Shown here piece after piece: positions 9,404 through 18,695 of a stretch of DNA of 42,362 nt. The stretch is from Micrococcales bacterium. GTDB lineage: Bacteria > Actinomycetota > Actinomycetes > Actinomycetales > WQXJ01. The DNA is taken from NCBI GenBank assembly GCA_009784895.1, contig WQXJ01000017.1, positions 1 through 42,362 on the forward strand, written 5' to 3'. Position numbers and translations under genes: made by a program. Every line of letters begins with the position of its first letter. Position 1 is the first letter of the stretch. The notes below the pieces were generated by a model that was given only the letters and a program-made list of their open reading frames with translations, was not told the DNA's origin and searched no databases.

Positions 9404-10038
9404 TGCTTGGGCTCAACGGCCGCCAGGTCGCCAAGGTAGTTTTCACCCCACCGGCAAAAGTTCTAGTCAAAGTGGGCATCACACCCAATTGGGTCACCGC
9501 CATTGGCACGCTGGCAACTTGCGGCGTGGCCCTGGGTCTCTACCCAACCGGCCACCTTTGGCTCGCTTCAGTCCTGCTGGGCGCGCTGATCTGCACCGAC
9601 GCCCTGGACGGCACTATGGCCCGCCTAACCGGGACAACCTCCAAATGGGGCGCCTTCCTTGACTCGACCTTGGACCGGGTGGCCGATGCCGCCATTTTTG
9701 GCGGCCTGACTATCTATCTGGCTAGACAGGGTGACCTTTGGGGGACCGTGGCCGGGGTGGGCTGCCTGGCCCTGGGTGCGGTGGTGCCCTACGCCCGGGC
9801 CAAAGCCGAAGCGCTTGGCCTAAGCGCCGCCATCGGCCTAGCCGAACGGAGCGACCGGCTGATAGTCGCCCTGGTGACAGCCTTTATCACCGGGCTGGGC
9901 GCGCCCCGCCTAGTTCTGGTGATTGGTTTGGGTCTGCTCGCACTGGCCTCGGCCATTACCATTTGCCAGCGCGCCTGGGTGGTTTACGCCCAGGTCAAAC
10001 GGGCCAGCGCCACGCCAGGCCAGAGCCAGGCGCCATGA
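9403..10038 (+). CDS. pgsA: Phosphatidylinositol phosphate synthase (CDP-alcohol phosphotransferase)
   Basis: Integral membrane enzyme joining CDP-diacylglycerol to inositol 1-phosphate, the first step of PI and PIM synthesis. The eight-residue signature is complete: D66, D69-G70, A73-R74, G83, D87 and D91 (DALDGTMAR, then GAFLDSTLD). About six hydrophobic segments are seen. ATG 9403 shares one base with the HIT stop (TGATG). GTG 9391 is an alternative that adds four residues. The assignment to inositol phosphate rather than glycerol phosphate rests on position between HIT and PatA, as for Rv2612c, not on a residue I can prove. Confidence 0.92.
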   Translation: MLGLNGRQVAKVVFTPPAKVLVKVGITPNWVTAIGTLATCGVALGLYPTGHLWLASVLLGALICTDALDGTMARLTGTTSKWGAFLDSTLDRVADAAIFGGLTIYLARQGDLWGTVAGVGCLALGAVVPYARAKAEALGLSAAIGLAERSDRLIVALVTAFITGLGAPRLVLVIGLGLLALASAITICQRAWVVYAQVKRASATPGQSQAP

Positions 10039-10967
10039 ACCTGACGGCCTTGGCATGGCGGGTGGTACCGCGCCTGCCCCAGCGTTTGGCCGCCGGGATC
10101 TTCAACCTGGCGGCCGATCTATCTTGGGCCGTCCGCTCCAAGAACTGCCGGCGACTGACCGCCAACCTGGCTCGGGTCAGGCCGGAAATGAACCACCGAC
10201 AAATTAGGCGGCTGACCCGCCGGGGGCTGCGCCGCACTTTGAAGTACTACCGCGAGGCCTTTTGCCTAGGCAGGTACTCCCAGGGGCAAATCGACCGCCT
10301 GGTCCACCTCGAGGACCACGACCGGGTGGTCAAAATGCTGGGGCAGCCGCCGCAGGGCATTTTGGCCATGGGCCATATGGGCAACTGGGACGCCGCCGGC
10401 GCCTGGTCCGCCGTCAACCTGGCACCGGTCATCACCGTGGGCGAGCATGTCCAACCGGAGCGTCTGTTTCAAGAGTTTATGGCCATGCGGGCGCGGATCG
10501 GAATGACCGTCATCCCATTCGAAAAGGGCCAATCCGCCTACCACCAGCTACTGGCCAAAGCCCAGGTCGAAACCCCCTACATTATGCCGCTGCTGGCAGA
10601 CCGCGACCTGTCCTCCTCTGGCGTCGAAGTCGACATGTTTGGCCGCAAGATGCTGGTCGGGGCTGGCCCGGCGGTTTTGGCAATTGACACCGGGCGGCCG
10701 TTGCTGCCGGTCTCAATGCACAGCCGGGGCCGCAACTACGTGCTGCGCATTCACCTGGCCATCGAACCCAAAGCCGGTCTCAGCCGCTCAGAACAGGTTC
10801 AATACCTGTCTCAGGCCTGGGCCAGTGTCCTGGCCAAAGAGATCTACGACCACCCGGCCGATTGGCATATGTACCAGAAGGTCTTCGTCGAGGATCTGGA
10901 CCCGGCCCGCCTGGCCAAAGTCCGCCAGCTGGCGAGAGGTGTCAACGATGGCGGTGAACCAGCATGA
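10035..10967 (+). CDS. patA: PIM acyltransferase PatA (LpxL/HtrB-like)
   Basis: 310-residue membrane-associated acyltransferase that palmitoylates the 2-linked mannose of PIM1/PIM2 at the inner face of the membrane. The catalytic HX4D is GHMGNWD (His114, Asp119). The conserved downstream segments LLADRDLSSSGVEVDMFGR and GPAVLAIDTGRPLLPV are present. The start overlaps the pgsA stop in ATGA and its own stop overlaps pimA in ATGA, so the cluster is translated as a coupled unit. The positional equivalent is Rv2611c. Confidence 0.94.
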   Translation: MNLTALAWRVVPRLPQRLAAGIFNLAADLSWAVRSKNCRRLTANLARVRPEMNHRQIRRLTRRGLRRTLKYYREAFCLGRYSQGQIDRLVHLEDHDRVVKMLGQPPQGILAMGHMGNWDAAGAWSAVNLAPVITVGEHVQPERLFQEFMAMRARIGMTVIPFEKGQSAYHQLLAKAQVETPYIMPLLADRDLSSSGVEVDMFGRKMLVGAGPAVLAIDTGRPLLPVSMHSRGRNYVLRIHLAIEPKAGLSRSEQVQYLSQAWASVLAKEIYDHPADWHMYQKVFVEDLDPARLAKVRQLARGVNDGGEPA

Positions 10968-12118
10968 GGATTGGACTGGTTTGCCCCTACTCCTTTGACG
11001 TGCCCGGTGGTGTCCAATTCCATATCCGCGACCTGGCCCAAGAGCTGATCGCCCGCCGCCATGAGGTCTCCGTCCTGGCCCCGGCCGAAGAAACCACCCC
11101 GGTGCCTGATTACGTCGTTCCAACCGGTCGCACGGTGCCGATCCACTACAACGGTTCGGTTGCTCGCCTCAGCTTTGGCCCGGTCACGGCCGCCCGGACC
11201 CGGCGCTGGGTGGCGGAAGGCAATTTCGACTTGCTCCATGTCCACGAACCGATCACGCCGTCGGTGTCAATGCTGGCGCTGATCAACGCCCAGGGTCCCA
11301 TCGTGGCCACCTTCCATTCCTCCCAGCTGCGCTCACGCGCCCTCAAAGCGGCCTTTCCCCTGGTCCGGGCGGCCCTGGAAAAGCTGGTTGGCGTTATCGC
11401 GGTCAGCGAAGACGCCCGGCGCACGGTGGTCGACCATCTGGGCACCGATGCCATCATCATCCCCAACGGTGTCTACGTCGATCACTTCCAGGGCCCGGCC
11501 GACCCACGCTGGCAGGGCACCAAGGAACAGCCGGTGATCGCTTTCCTGGGCCGTCTCGATGAGCCGCGCAAGGGCCTAGCCGTGCTTGAAGGCGCTATTG
11601 GCCCTGTGCTTGAGACCTTCCCAGAGGCCCGCTTCGTCGTGGCTGGTAACGGTGACGCGGCGGCCTCAGCTGCGCGCCTGGGCGACCAGGCCCGGGCGGT
11701 CGAGTACCTCGGGCCCATCAGCGAGCCAGACAAGGTCGCGCTGCTGTCCCACTGCTCGGCCTATGTGGCGCCGCAGACCGGCGGGGAGTCCTTCGGCATT
11801 GTGTTGGTCGAGGCGATGAGCGCCGGTGCGCCGGTGGTGGCCTCCGACTTGGGCGCGTTTAGCCGCGTGGCCGATGCCGGCGCCTTGGCCCGCCTGTTCC
11901 CGGTCGGGGATTCGATCGGTTTAGCTGAGGCGCTAATCGACACTTTGACCCAGGTGGAGCAGACCGACGCTATGCGCCGGGCTGCTCAGGTCGCCGCCCA
12001 CCGCTACGACTGGTCGGTTGTGACCGATTCAATTCTGACGCTTTACGATGTCGCCACTTCGTCTGGTGCCGGCGCGGTCAAGGCCGCGCCGCGGCGCGAG
12101 ACCTGGGGGAGGATCTAG
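10964..12118 (+). CDS. pimA: Phosphatidylinositol alpha-mannosyltransferase
   Basis: GT4-family GT-B glycosyltransferase that adds the first mannose from GDP-mannose to PI. At 384 residues it is the usual length. The N-terminus MRIGLVCPYSFDVPGGVQFH is the PimA signature and contains the GGVQ nucleotide/acceptor loop. The C-terminal domain has AFLGRLDEPRKGL and the donor-binding ESFGIVLVEAMSAGAPVVASD. ATG 10964 overlaps the patA stop. The next gene begins directly after its TAG with the ribosome site GGGGGAGG inside the pimA end. Confidence 0.96.
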   Translation: MRIGLVCPYSFDVPGGVQFHIRDLAQELIARRHEVSVLAPAEETTPVPDYVVPTGRTVPIHYNGSVARLSFGPVTAARTRRWVAEGNFDLLHVHEPITPSVSMLALINAQGPIVATFHSSQLRSRALKAAFPLVRAALEKLVGVIAVSEDARRTVVDHLGTDAIIIPNGVYVDHFQGPADPRWQGTKEQPVIAFLGRLDEPRKGLAVLEGAIGPVLETFPEARFVVAGNGDAAASAARLGDQARAVEYLGPISEPDKVALLSHCSAYVAPQTGGESFGIVLVEAMSAGAPVVASDLGAFSRVADAGALARLFPVGDSIGLAEALIDTLTQVEQTDAMRRAAQVAAHRYDWSVVTDSILTLYDVATSSGAGAVKAAPRRETWGRI

Positions 12119-12676
12119 ATGGGCCACGACATCACCGTGATTGTCTTGATTGTGCTGTTAGTGGGCGCCATCGGGGTGACCACCGTCTACTTCGCGGCTT
12201 CCCGCATTGACCGGCTGCACCGACGGCTGGACCGAGCCTGGGACACTATGGCGATCCAGCTGACTCGGCGGGCCTCAGTGGCAGCCCACTTGGCTCTGAT
12301 TGGCATATGGGATCCGGTGACTTCAATTGTGGTGTCCGCCGCCGCCCAGGAGGCTCTGGAAGCGCCACCAGATGACACCGCCCATTCGGAGCTGTCAGCC
12401 GTCCTGCGCCAAGCCTTGGGCGAAGACGAGAATGTCAACCAGGACTTGTCGAACCGGGATAAGGCCGAATGGCTGTCACTGCTTTGGGGTGTTTGGTACC
12501 GCGCCCAGCTGGCCCGGCGCTTTTACAATGAGGCCGTCTCGATGACCGTGCGTCTACGCTCCCGCCGCGCCGCCCGGTTGTTTCACCTAGCTGGACGGGT
12601 GCCCATGCCAGTGACCTGCGATATCGATGACGCTGCTCCACCTGCCCTGGAACAAGCAGCCGCCTCCAACCCCTAA
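12119..12676 (+). CDS. Membrane-anchored LemA-like protein
   Basis: 185 residues with one N-terminal membrane helix (VIVLIVLLVGAIGVTTVYF) and a mostly alpha-helical soluble part. The pattern around LDRAWDTMAIQLTRRASVA and RRFYNEAVSMTVRLRS resembles LemA proteins (helical bundle with YN.AV). The similarity is weak and I am not certain of the family. It follows pimA without a gap and shares its ribosome site region, so it is the last gene of the PIM operon. Proteins in this position are common in actinobacteria but uncharacterised. A direct repeat array begins 27 bases after the stop. Confidence 0.7.
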   Translation: MGHDITVIVLIVLLVGAIGVTTVYFAASRIDRLHRRLDRAWDTMAIQLTRRASVAAHLALIGIWDPVTSIVVSAAAQEALEAPPDDTAHSELSAVLRQALGEDENVNQDLSNRDKAEWLSLLWGVWYRAQLARRFYNEAVSMTVRLRSRRAARLFHLAGRVPMPVTCDIDDAAPPALEQAAASNP

Positions 12677-12703
12677 CCACTCCCTGACTAGCCATTTTCC
12701 CGC

Positions 12704-12870
12704 CAGGTTGAGCTTTGGCATGACCCCAACAACCCCCAACACTCGCGAGGTCGAGCTTCGGCATAACCCCCAATACTCGCGAGGTCGAGCTTCGGCATAA
12801 CCCCCAATACTCGCGAGGTCGAGCTTCGGCATAACCCCCAATACTCGCGAGGTTGGGCTTTGGCATGAAG
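12704..12870. repeat. 34-nt direct repeat array
   Basis: Five units begin at 12704, 12747, 12781, 12815 and 12849, with a strict 34-base period after the second. Units at 12747, 12781 and 12815 are identical or nearly so. Their core resembles GAGGTCGAGCTTCGGCAT followed by AACCCCCAATACTCGC. The outer two are variants with GAGCTTTGGCATGA or GGGCTTTGGCATGA. There are no unique spacers, so it is not CRISPR. Single related copies lie at 20621-20643 and 31452-31470. The period is not a multiple of three, so the minus-strand reading (MPKLDLAS) is not a protein repeat. Confidence 0.85.
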
Positions 12871-12994
12871 GGCCGGGGCGGGTCTCGGCGCGGCTGTTTC
12901 GGCGCCGCGCCTTGGACGGGCCAGCGGCGCTTGGCAGCGGTGGCCTAAGATTGGACGGCCTGAAGTTGGAAGACGTCTAGGGGGTAGTTGAGCA

Positions 12995-13753
12995 ATGTCG
13001 GGTCACTCGAAGTGGGCTACCACCAAGCACAAGAAGGCTGCGATTGACGCCAAGCGGGGCAAGCTGTTCGCCAAGCTGATCAAGAACGTTGAAGTGGCCG
13101 CTAGGACCGGTGGGGGCGATCCGGCCGCCAACCCGACTTTGTATGACGCTATCCAGAAGGCCAAGAAATCCTCGGTGCCGAATGACAATATTGACCGGGC
13201 TGTCAAACGCGGTTCGGGGGCAGAGGCCGGCGGGGCCGAATACGCCTCGATCATGTATGAGGGTTATGGCCCCGGGGGTGTGGCCGTACTGGTCGAAGCT
13301 TTGACTGACAACCGCAACCGGGCCAGTTCTGATATCCGCCTCGCCCTGAGCCGCAACGGCGGCTCACTGGCGAACCCAGGCTCGGTCAGTTATTTGTTCA
13401 GCCGCAAAGGTGTCATCGAGGTGCCACCGGCCGAGGGCCTAGATGAAGACACCGTCCTAGACGCCGTGCTAGACGCCGGCGCGGAGGAAGTCACCGCCGG
13501 CGAAGGCGGCTTTGAGATCGTCACCGCCCCGGAGGATTTGGTCACCGCCCGCCAGGCGCTGCTGCAAGCCGGCATTGACTACGACTCGGCCGAGGTTTCA
13601 TTCGTACCCAGTGTCGAAGTCGCCCTCGAGCTCGAAGGCGTCAAGAAGATCCTGCGCCTGGTCGACACGCTGGAAGACAGCGATGACGTCCAAAACGTCT
13701 ACACCAACTTCGACGCCAGCGACGAGGTGCTAGCCCAGGCCATGGAGGACTGA
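12995..13753 (+). CDS. yebC: YebC/PmpR family transcription/translation factor
   Basis: 252-residue YebC protein, the usual length. It starts with the family hallmark [23 protein letters not shown] and contains [14 protein letters not shown] and [22 protein letters not shown]. Members have been reported as DNA-binding regulators and as factors helping ribosomes through proline stretches. It precedes ruvCAB, a conserved pairing, and ruvC begins 8 bases after its stop. A possible -10 (TAAGAT, 12946-12951) and a G-rich ribosome site (AGGGGGTAG) lie upstream, after the 34-nt repeat array. Confidence 0.96.
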   Translation: MSGHSKWATTKHKKAAIDAKRGKLFAKLIKNVEVAARTGGGDPAANPTLYDAIQKAKKSSVPNDNIDRAVKRGSGAEAGGAEYASIMYEGYGPGGVAVLVEALTDNRNRASSDIRLALSRNGGSLANPGSVSYLFSRKGVIEVPPAEGLDEDTVLDAVLDAGAEEVTAGEGGFEIVTAPEDLVTARQALLQAGIDYDSAEVSFVPSVEVALELEGVKKILRLVDTLEDSDDVQNVYTNFDASDEVLAQAMED

Positions 13754-13761
13754 GATCCAAG

Positions 13762-14322
13762 GTGCGGGTGTTGGGGATCGATCCGGGTTTGACGCGCTGC
13801 GGTTATGGTGTGGTTGACGCCCTTCCAGGCCGCCGGCTAGCCCTGGTTGGTAGCGGCGTGGCCAGCACAGATGCCGCCGCGCCGCTGGACCGGCGGCTAC
13901 TCGAAATGTCGAATCAGATCGAGGCCTGGCTAGAGAAGTACCAGCCGCAGGCGGTAGCGGTAGAGCGGGTTTTTGCCCAGCAAAACGTCCTAACCGTGAT
14001 GACCACCGCCCAAGTGGCCGGCCTGGCCCTGGTGGCCGCGGCTCGGCGCGACATTGAGGTTGCCCTGCACACGCCAACCGAGGTCAAAGCCGCCGTCACC
14101 GGCACCGGCGCTGCGGCCAAAGGCCAAATTGGCCAGATGGTGGCCCGGCTATTGAATCTGCCCGGCCCGCCCAAACCTGCCGATGTGGCCGACGCCCTAG
14201 CCCTGGCCATTTGCCACGCCTGGCGACCGTCGACCCTGGCTCCAACCGGCCGGGCCGCCACGCCGGCCCAAAAGGCCTGGCTCGAAGCCGAGCGCGCCAC
14301 CCGGCAAAGAGTAAAGCAATGA
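13762..14322 (+). CDS. ruvC: Holliday junction resolvase RuvC
   Basis: 186-residue endonuclease that cuts Holliday junctions symmetrically. The acidic catalytic residues are all in place: Asp7 (GIDPG), Glu68 (VAVERVF), and Asp141 with Asp144 in PADVADALALAICH. GTG 13762 gives the standard N-terminus MRVLGIDPG. The stop overlaps ruvA in ATGA, so RuvC and RuvA are translationally coupled. Confidence 0.97.
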   Translation: MRVLGIDPGLTRCGYGVVDALPGRRLALVGSGVASTDAAAPLDRRLLEMSNQIEAWLEKYQPQAVAVERVFAQQNVLTVMTTAQVAGLALVAAARRDIEVALHTPTEVKAAVTGTGAAAKGQIGQMVARLLNLPGPPKPADVADALALAICHAWRPSTLAPTGRAATPAQKAWLEAERATRQRVKQ

Positions 14323-14915
14323 TCGCCTCGCTAAATGGTCAGGTGCTGGCACTGAGCGCCACTTCAGCCGTAATCGAATGTGGCGGAGTTGGACTGAGCG
14401 TGACCTTGACTCCGGCCGCCCGCTCGTCCCTGCGGCCAGGCGAGTCTGCCTTGGTCCTGACCTATCTGGTGGTGCGGGAGGACGCCTTGTCGCTCTACGG
14501 TTTCGCGGACGATGCCGAACGGCAGGTTTTCGTCACCGTCCAGTCGGTCAGTGGTATCGGTCCGCGCATCGCGCTAGCTCTAGTCTCCACCATGACGCCC
14601 GAGGCGCTCAGCCGCGCAGTGGCCACTGGGGACGTGGCCGCCATTACTCGGGTGCCGGGCATCGGTAGGAAAGGCGCCCAAAAGCTGATCCTTGAGCTAG
14701 AAGGCAAACTGGGCCAGGCGGCATCGGACAGCTTGGCCGGCCTGCCCGCCGGCCAGGCCGCCGCCGAGGCCACCGACGCCTTAGTCTCGTTGGGTTGGCC
14801 CAGACCCAAAGCGCGGCAGGCGATGGACCGGGTGACGGCGGCGCCTGACGCGCCCAGCGAGGTGGGTGAGCTGCTCAAGGCGGCGCTGCGATTGTTAGGC
14901 GGTGGCCGTGGCTGA
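14319..14915 (+). CDS. ruvA: Holliday junction branch migration protein RuvA
   Basis: 198-residue DNA-binding subunit that forms tetramers on the junction and recruits RuvB. It has the N-terminal OB fold ([13 protein letters not shown]), the two helix-hairpin-helix motifs ([35 protein letters not shown]), then a flexible linker and the C-terminal RuvB-binding domain ([19 protein letters not shown]). ATG 14319 overlaps the ruvC stop, and the C-terminus overlaps the ruvB start by about 14 bases. Confidence 0.97.
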   Translation: MIASLNGQVLALSATSAVIECGGVGLSVTLTPAARSSLRPGESALVLTYLVVREDALSLYGFADDAERQVFVTVQSVSGIGPRIALALVSTMTPEALSRAVATGDVAAITRVPGIGRKGAQKLILELEGKLGQAASDSLAGLPAGQAAAEATDALVSLGWPRPKARQAMDRVTAAPDAPSEVGELLKAALRLLGGGRG

Positions 14916-15933
14916 AGACCAGACCGACCGGGACAACGAACTGGCCGAGCGGCGCGAGGAACTCTACGGTGCGGCCACGCCAACCGAACGCGCCGTCGAA
15001 GCCGCGCTTAGGCCTAAGTCGTTGGCCGAGTTTGTGGGCCAAGGCGTGGTGCGCCAACAGCTGCGGTTGGTGCTGGACGCGGCCAAGGCCCGTGGGGCGG
15101 TGCCGGACCACGTTTTGCTTTCCGGCCCACCTGGACTAGGTAAGACCACTTTGTCGATGATCATCGCGGCGGAGTTGGGTGTGTCGATGCGGGTGACCTC
15201 CGGACCGGCCATCCAGCACGCCGGCGACCTGGCGGCGGTTTTGACCTCATTGGATGAGGCCGAGGTGCTGTTTGTCGATGAGATCCACCGCCTGGCCCGG
15301 CCGGTCGAGGAGCTGCTGTACGTGGCCATGGAGGACTTCCGGGTCGACGTGGTGGTGGGTAAAGGGCCTGGTGCCAACGCCATTCCTCTGACCCTGCCGC
15401 CTTTCACCGTGGTTGGGGCGACCACCCGGTCCGGGTTGTTACCGGCACCATTGCGCGACCGATTTGGCTTCACCGGCCAGCTGGACTACTACCAAGTTGA
15501 TGAGCTCGAGCAGGTGGTGGTGCGCTCGGCCGCACTGCTTGACTTAGATGTCTCCGATAAGGCGGCTCTGGAAATCGCCTCGCGCTCGCGGGGCACGCCG
15601 CGCATCGCCAACCGACTGCTGCGCCGGGTACGGGATTGGGCTCAGGTCCATGGCACCGGGGTCGGTGACCACCGGGCGGCGTTGGCGGCGCTAGAGGTCT
15701 ACCAGGTCGACGAACTGGGCCTTGACCGGCTGGACCGGGCCGTGCTTGAAGCTCTGACCGGCCCACATGCCGGGCTGCCGGTTGGGTTGAACACCTTGGC
15801 GGCCACTGTGGGCGAAGAGGCCGAGACCATCGAAACGGTGGTCGAACCGTTTTTGTTGCGCGAAGGGCTGATCACTCGAACGCCGCGCGGACGTGTCGCC
15901 ACCGAGGCGGCTTACCTTCACCTGGGCCGCTGA
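14902..15933 (+). CDS. ruvB: Holliday junction helicase motor RuvB
   Basis: 343-residue AAA+ ATPase that drives branch migration. Walker A is GPPGLGKTT (about 75-83), Walker B LFVDEIHR, sensor 1 GATTRSG and the arginine finger PLRDRFG. The winged-helix C-terminus ([17 protein letters not shown]) is intact. Two nearby GTG starts are possible, 14902 and 14908; AGGCGG favours either. It overlaps ruvA. The stop is immediately followed by an 18-base sequence found again near 40483. Confidence 0.97.
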   Translation: MAVAEDQTDRDNELAERREELYGAATPTERAVEAALRPKSLAEFVGQGVVRQQLRLVLDAAKARGAVPDHVLLSGPPGLGKTTLSMIIAAELGVSMRVTSGPAIQHAGDLAAVLTSLDEAEVLFVDEIHRLARPVEELLYVAMEDFRVDVVVGKGPGANAIPLTLPPFTVVGATTRSGLLPAPLRDRFGFTGQLDYYQVDELEQVVVRSAALLDLDVSDKAALEIASRSRGTPRIANRLLRRVRDWAQVHGTGVGDHRAALAALEVYQVDELGLDRLDRAVLEALTGPHAGLPVGLNTLAATVGEEAETIETVVEPFLLREGLITRTPRGRVATEAAYLHLGR

Positions 15934-15979
15934 GTATCGCCATCGGCGTCATGTGTTGGGTCCGCACGCCAATCTCCCC

Positions 15980-15985
15980 TAGACT
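15980..15985 (+). promoter_or_regulatory. Candidate -10 (TAGACT) for yajC-secDF
   Basis: TAGACT fits the actinobacterial TANNNT -10. It would place a transcript start near 15992 and a leader of about 39 bases holding GAGGAG. No clear -35 is seen. Confidence 0.4.
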
Positions 15986-16030
15986 CGCCCAGGACTGTTT
16001 AATCACCCGCAAACAGAGGAGCGTGCCCCC

Positions 16031-16498
16031 TTGGCCGAAATAGCTATGGTTTTGGCAGCCGATGACCCGCCGCCACCCAGCGGAGGCATGTTCGGCAGCA
16101 GCGGCTTCTTGCTGGTCATGCTGGTGGTTGTGGTTGGCATGTTTTACATGATGAGCCGCAGAAACAAAAAGCAGCAAAAGGAGCAGGGCGATTTCCGTTC
16201 CTCCCTGCAGGTGGGAAGCCGTGTCATGACAATAGGCGGCGTGATCGGCGTGATCACCTGCATCGAAGGCGATGTCGTTACGCTCAAATCATCCGGTGGC
16301 GATGAGACGCAGTTCATCAAGCGGGCCATCAAGGAATCCCTGAGCGACGAGGCTTGGGAATCTCTCATCATGCCTGATATGGACTTTGATGCACCGGATG
16401 AGGATGAGGATCAGGCCGAGGAAGCCGAACAGTCCGTTCAGGACCAGACAAATCGTGAAGATGACGGTATCGACAATGCACCGGACGCAGGAAAGTAG
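16031..16498 (+). CDS. yajC: Preprotein translocase accessory subunit YajC
   Basis: 155-residue single-pass membrane protein of the SecDF-YajC complex. The helix is GFLLVMLVVVVGMFYMM, followed by the family motif SRRNKKQQKEQ and VGSRVMTIGGVIGVI. TTG 16031 is preferred over ATG 16046 because GAGGAG at 16016-16021 is correctly spaced only for TTG. The C-terminal 50 residues are an acidic Asp/Glu-rich tail, longer than in enteric YajC but common in actinobacteria. It lies 28 bases before secD, with a CCCCCGGGGG palindrome between. Confidence 0.92.
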   Translation: MAEIAMVLAADDPPPPSGGMFGSSGFLLVMLVVVVGMFYMMSRRNKKQQKEQGDFRSSLQVGSRVMTIGGVIGVITCIEGDVVTLKSSGGDETQFIKRAIKESLSDEAWESLIMPDMDFDAPDEDEDQAEEAEQSVQDQTNREDDGIDNAPDAGK

Positions 16499-16526
16499 TT
16501 CCCCCCGGGGGAGAAAGTAGCGAGCC

Positions 16527-18695
16527 GTGGCAAAGAAAACCGAACGCCCGGTTAGGACCCTAGTGGCCCTGGCCGTGTTGATCGCGCTGGTTTACGGCGC
16601 GGTCACGGTCGGGGTGTTGACCAAGAAGAGTGACGACAACAAGGGCGCCTCGTTCGTACCAGAATTCGCCCTTGACCTGGCTGGCGGCACCGAAATGGTG
16701 CTAACACCGGTGATGGAGAACAACGCCAACGTCACCACCGATCAGATCGACCAGGCCATCAACATCATCCGTAGCCGGATCGACGCCTCTGGTGTGGCCG
16801 AGGCCGAGATTTCCCAGCAGGGCACCCAGAACATTGTGGTCGGCATCCCGGGCAATCCCTCGGCTGAGGATCTGGCCTTGGTGACCAGGTCAGCACATAT
16901 GACCTTCCGCACGGTGCTCCAGACCGAACAAGGCGGCGAAACCTACGCCACTGAGTGGATGAACCGTCAATTTGACAATCCGAACTACTCACCTCCTCCC
17001 GAAGATCCAGCCGCCAGCCCCGATCCGGGCACCGAGGAGGAAAGCCCGCCGGCCGAGGATCCCGAGGCCAGCCCTGGCACAGAAGAGGCCACGGCCAGCC
17101 CTGACGCCACGGCCTCACCGTCACCTTCGCCGGGCGGGGACACCGGCGGAATTCCGGTACCGCCGGACCAGGCCTTCGCCGAGCGGCTCAAGGCTGGGCT
17201 GGACCAGGACGCGATTGTGACCGAGGACCGGACCCAGGAGTTGACCGAGCTCAACTGCCAGGTGGCCGGTAGCCAGGCCAGCGGCGCGGTATCCGACCCA
17301 GATGAGCCTTTGGTGACCTGTTCACAGGACGGCACCCAGAAGTACATTTTGGGTCCGGTCATGGTGGAGGGTTCAAACCTGGACGAGGCCAGCTCGGGCC
17401 AGGCCACCACTGCCCAAGGCGGCACCACTGGTCGTTGGGTTGTCAACATTGCCTTCAACTCTGACGGTGGCAAACAATTTGGCGCCGTCACCACCGAGCT
17501 CTATGCCCGCTGCCAAGGCGACGCCACCACGCCCACGCGCCAGTTCGCCATTGTGCTTGATGACTTGGTCATCTCCGCACCGGAGGTTTGCCAAACCGCG
17601 ATCACTGACGGCCGGGCGGAAATCAGCGGTAACTTCACCCAGGCCAGCTCGAAGTCTTTGGCGGACCAGCTGGCTTTTGGCTCGCTGCCAATCAACTTCC
17701 AGGTTGAGTCGCAGCAGCAGGTCTCGGCCACGCTCGGTTCCTCGCAGCTGGAAAAGGGTCTATGGGCCGGGCTGGTCGGCTTGATCCTGGTGGCCATCTA
17801 CTCCTTCTTCCAATACCGTGCCCTGGCCTTTGTGACAGTGTCATCGTTGGTGATTGCCACATCGATGACCTACGGCACCATTTTGTTGCTGTCCTGGTTG
17901 CAGGGCTACCGGCTGTCGCTGGCCGGTGTGGCTGGTGTGATTGTTTCGATTGGCATCACGGCTGACTCGTTCATTGTCTACTTCGAGCGAATAAAGGACG
18001 AGCTGCGCGTGGGCAGAGATCTGCCCACTGCCGTTGAGTTTGGCTGGTCGCGGGCCCGGCGAACCATCGTGGCCGGTGACTCGGTTAGCTTCATGGCGGC
18101 CATGGTGCTCTACTTCGTGGCCGTCGGTGGTGTTCGAGGCTTTGCCTTTACCTTGGGTCTGACCACGATTATCGACCTGGTGGTTGTCTTTGTCTTCACC
18201 CACCCGATTCTCTTGTTGCTGACCAGAACCCGGTTCTGGGGCCACGGTCACCCGTGGTCTGGCCTGGATCCACACCGCCTGGGGGCGCCTGGTTCGATCC
18301 ACTACGCCGGGCGTGGCCAGGTCAAGCGGATCCCGGACAAGCCGAAAGAGGACAGGGCCAAACGGGAAAAGGCTAAGGCCAAAGTGTCGGTTGGGGCGGT
18401 GGCGCCGGCCGCCCCGGGCACCTCAATTGCTGAGCGGAAAAAGGCCGATGCCGAGGCGAAAGCTAGGGCTAAAGCTGAAGTTGACAGCGGGGTTGAGACC
18501 GAGGTCGAGACCAAGGACGAACCGGTCAAGACCGACAAGGCCGACAAAAAGTCTGAGGACAAGACCAAGGACAAGACGTCCAAGGACAAGACCAAGGACG
18601 AACCGGCCAAGAGGGACAAAGCCGACAAAAAGTCTGAGGACAAGACCAAAGACAAATCTGGCAAAGACGACTCAACCGAAGGGGATGAGAGCTGA
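16527..18695 (+). CDS. secD: Protein translocase subunit SecD with low-complexity insertions
   Basis: 722 residues, longer than the roughly 550-630 of most actinobacterial SecD. SecD with SecF uses the proton gradient to pull exported proteins from the SecYEG channel. Helix 1 is followed by ALDLAGGTEMVL, the periplasmic P1 domain, and the helix bundle with GVIVSIGITADSFIVYFERIKDELR. Two additions stand out: a Pro/Glu/Ser-rich insertion at about 151-212 inside P1 (outside the membrane), and a Lys/Asp/Glu-rich tail of about 125 residues with repeated DKADKKSEDKTKDK. GTG 16527 has GGGGGAG upstream. The stop shares one base with secF. Confidence 0.95.
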   Translation: MAKKTERPVRTLVALAVLIALVYGAVTVGVLTKKSDDNKGASFVPEFALDLAGGTEMVLTPVMENNANVTTDQIDQAINIIRSRIDASGVAEAEISQQGTQNIVVGIPGNPSAEDLALVTRSAHMTFRTVLQTEQGGETYATEWMNRQFDNPNYSPPPEDPAASPDPGTEEESPPAEDPEASPGTEEATASPDATASPSPSPGGDTGGIPVPPDQAFAERLKAGLDQDAIVTEDRTQELTELNCQVAGSQASGAVSDPDEPLVTCSQDGTQKYILGPVMVEGSNLDEASSGQATTAQGGTTGRWVVNIAFNSDGGKQFGAVTTELYARCQGDATTPTRQFAIVLDDLVISAPEVCQTAITDGRAEISGNFTQASSKSLADQLAFGSLPINFQVESQQQVSATLGSSQLEKGLWAGLVGLILVAIYSFFQYRALAFVTVSSLVIATSMTYGTILLLSWLQGYRLSLAGVAGVIVSIGITADSFIVYFERIKDELRVGRDLPTAVEFGWSRARRTIVAGDSVSFMAAMVLYFVAVGGVRGFAFTLGLTTIIDLVVVFVFTHPILLLLTRTRFWGHGHPWSGLDPHRLGAPGSIHYAGRGQVKRIPDKPKEDRAKREKAKAKVSVGAVAPAAPGTSIAERKKADAEAKARAKAEVDSGVETEVETKDEPVKTDKADKKSEDKTKDKTSKDKTKDEPAKRDKADKKSEDKTKDKSGKDDSTEGDES

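Noticed and set aside
12435-12866. Minus-strand open frame with repeats MPKLDLAS and EARPREYWG
   Set aside because: It arises from the 34-nt array, whose period is not a multiple of three so the reading changes each unit. It has no ribosome site and overlaps the end of the LemA-like gene.
12704-12870. CRISPR array
   Set aside because: The repeats follow each other with no unique spacers, and no cas genes are present.
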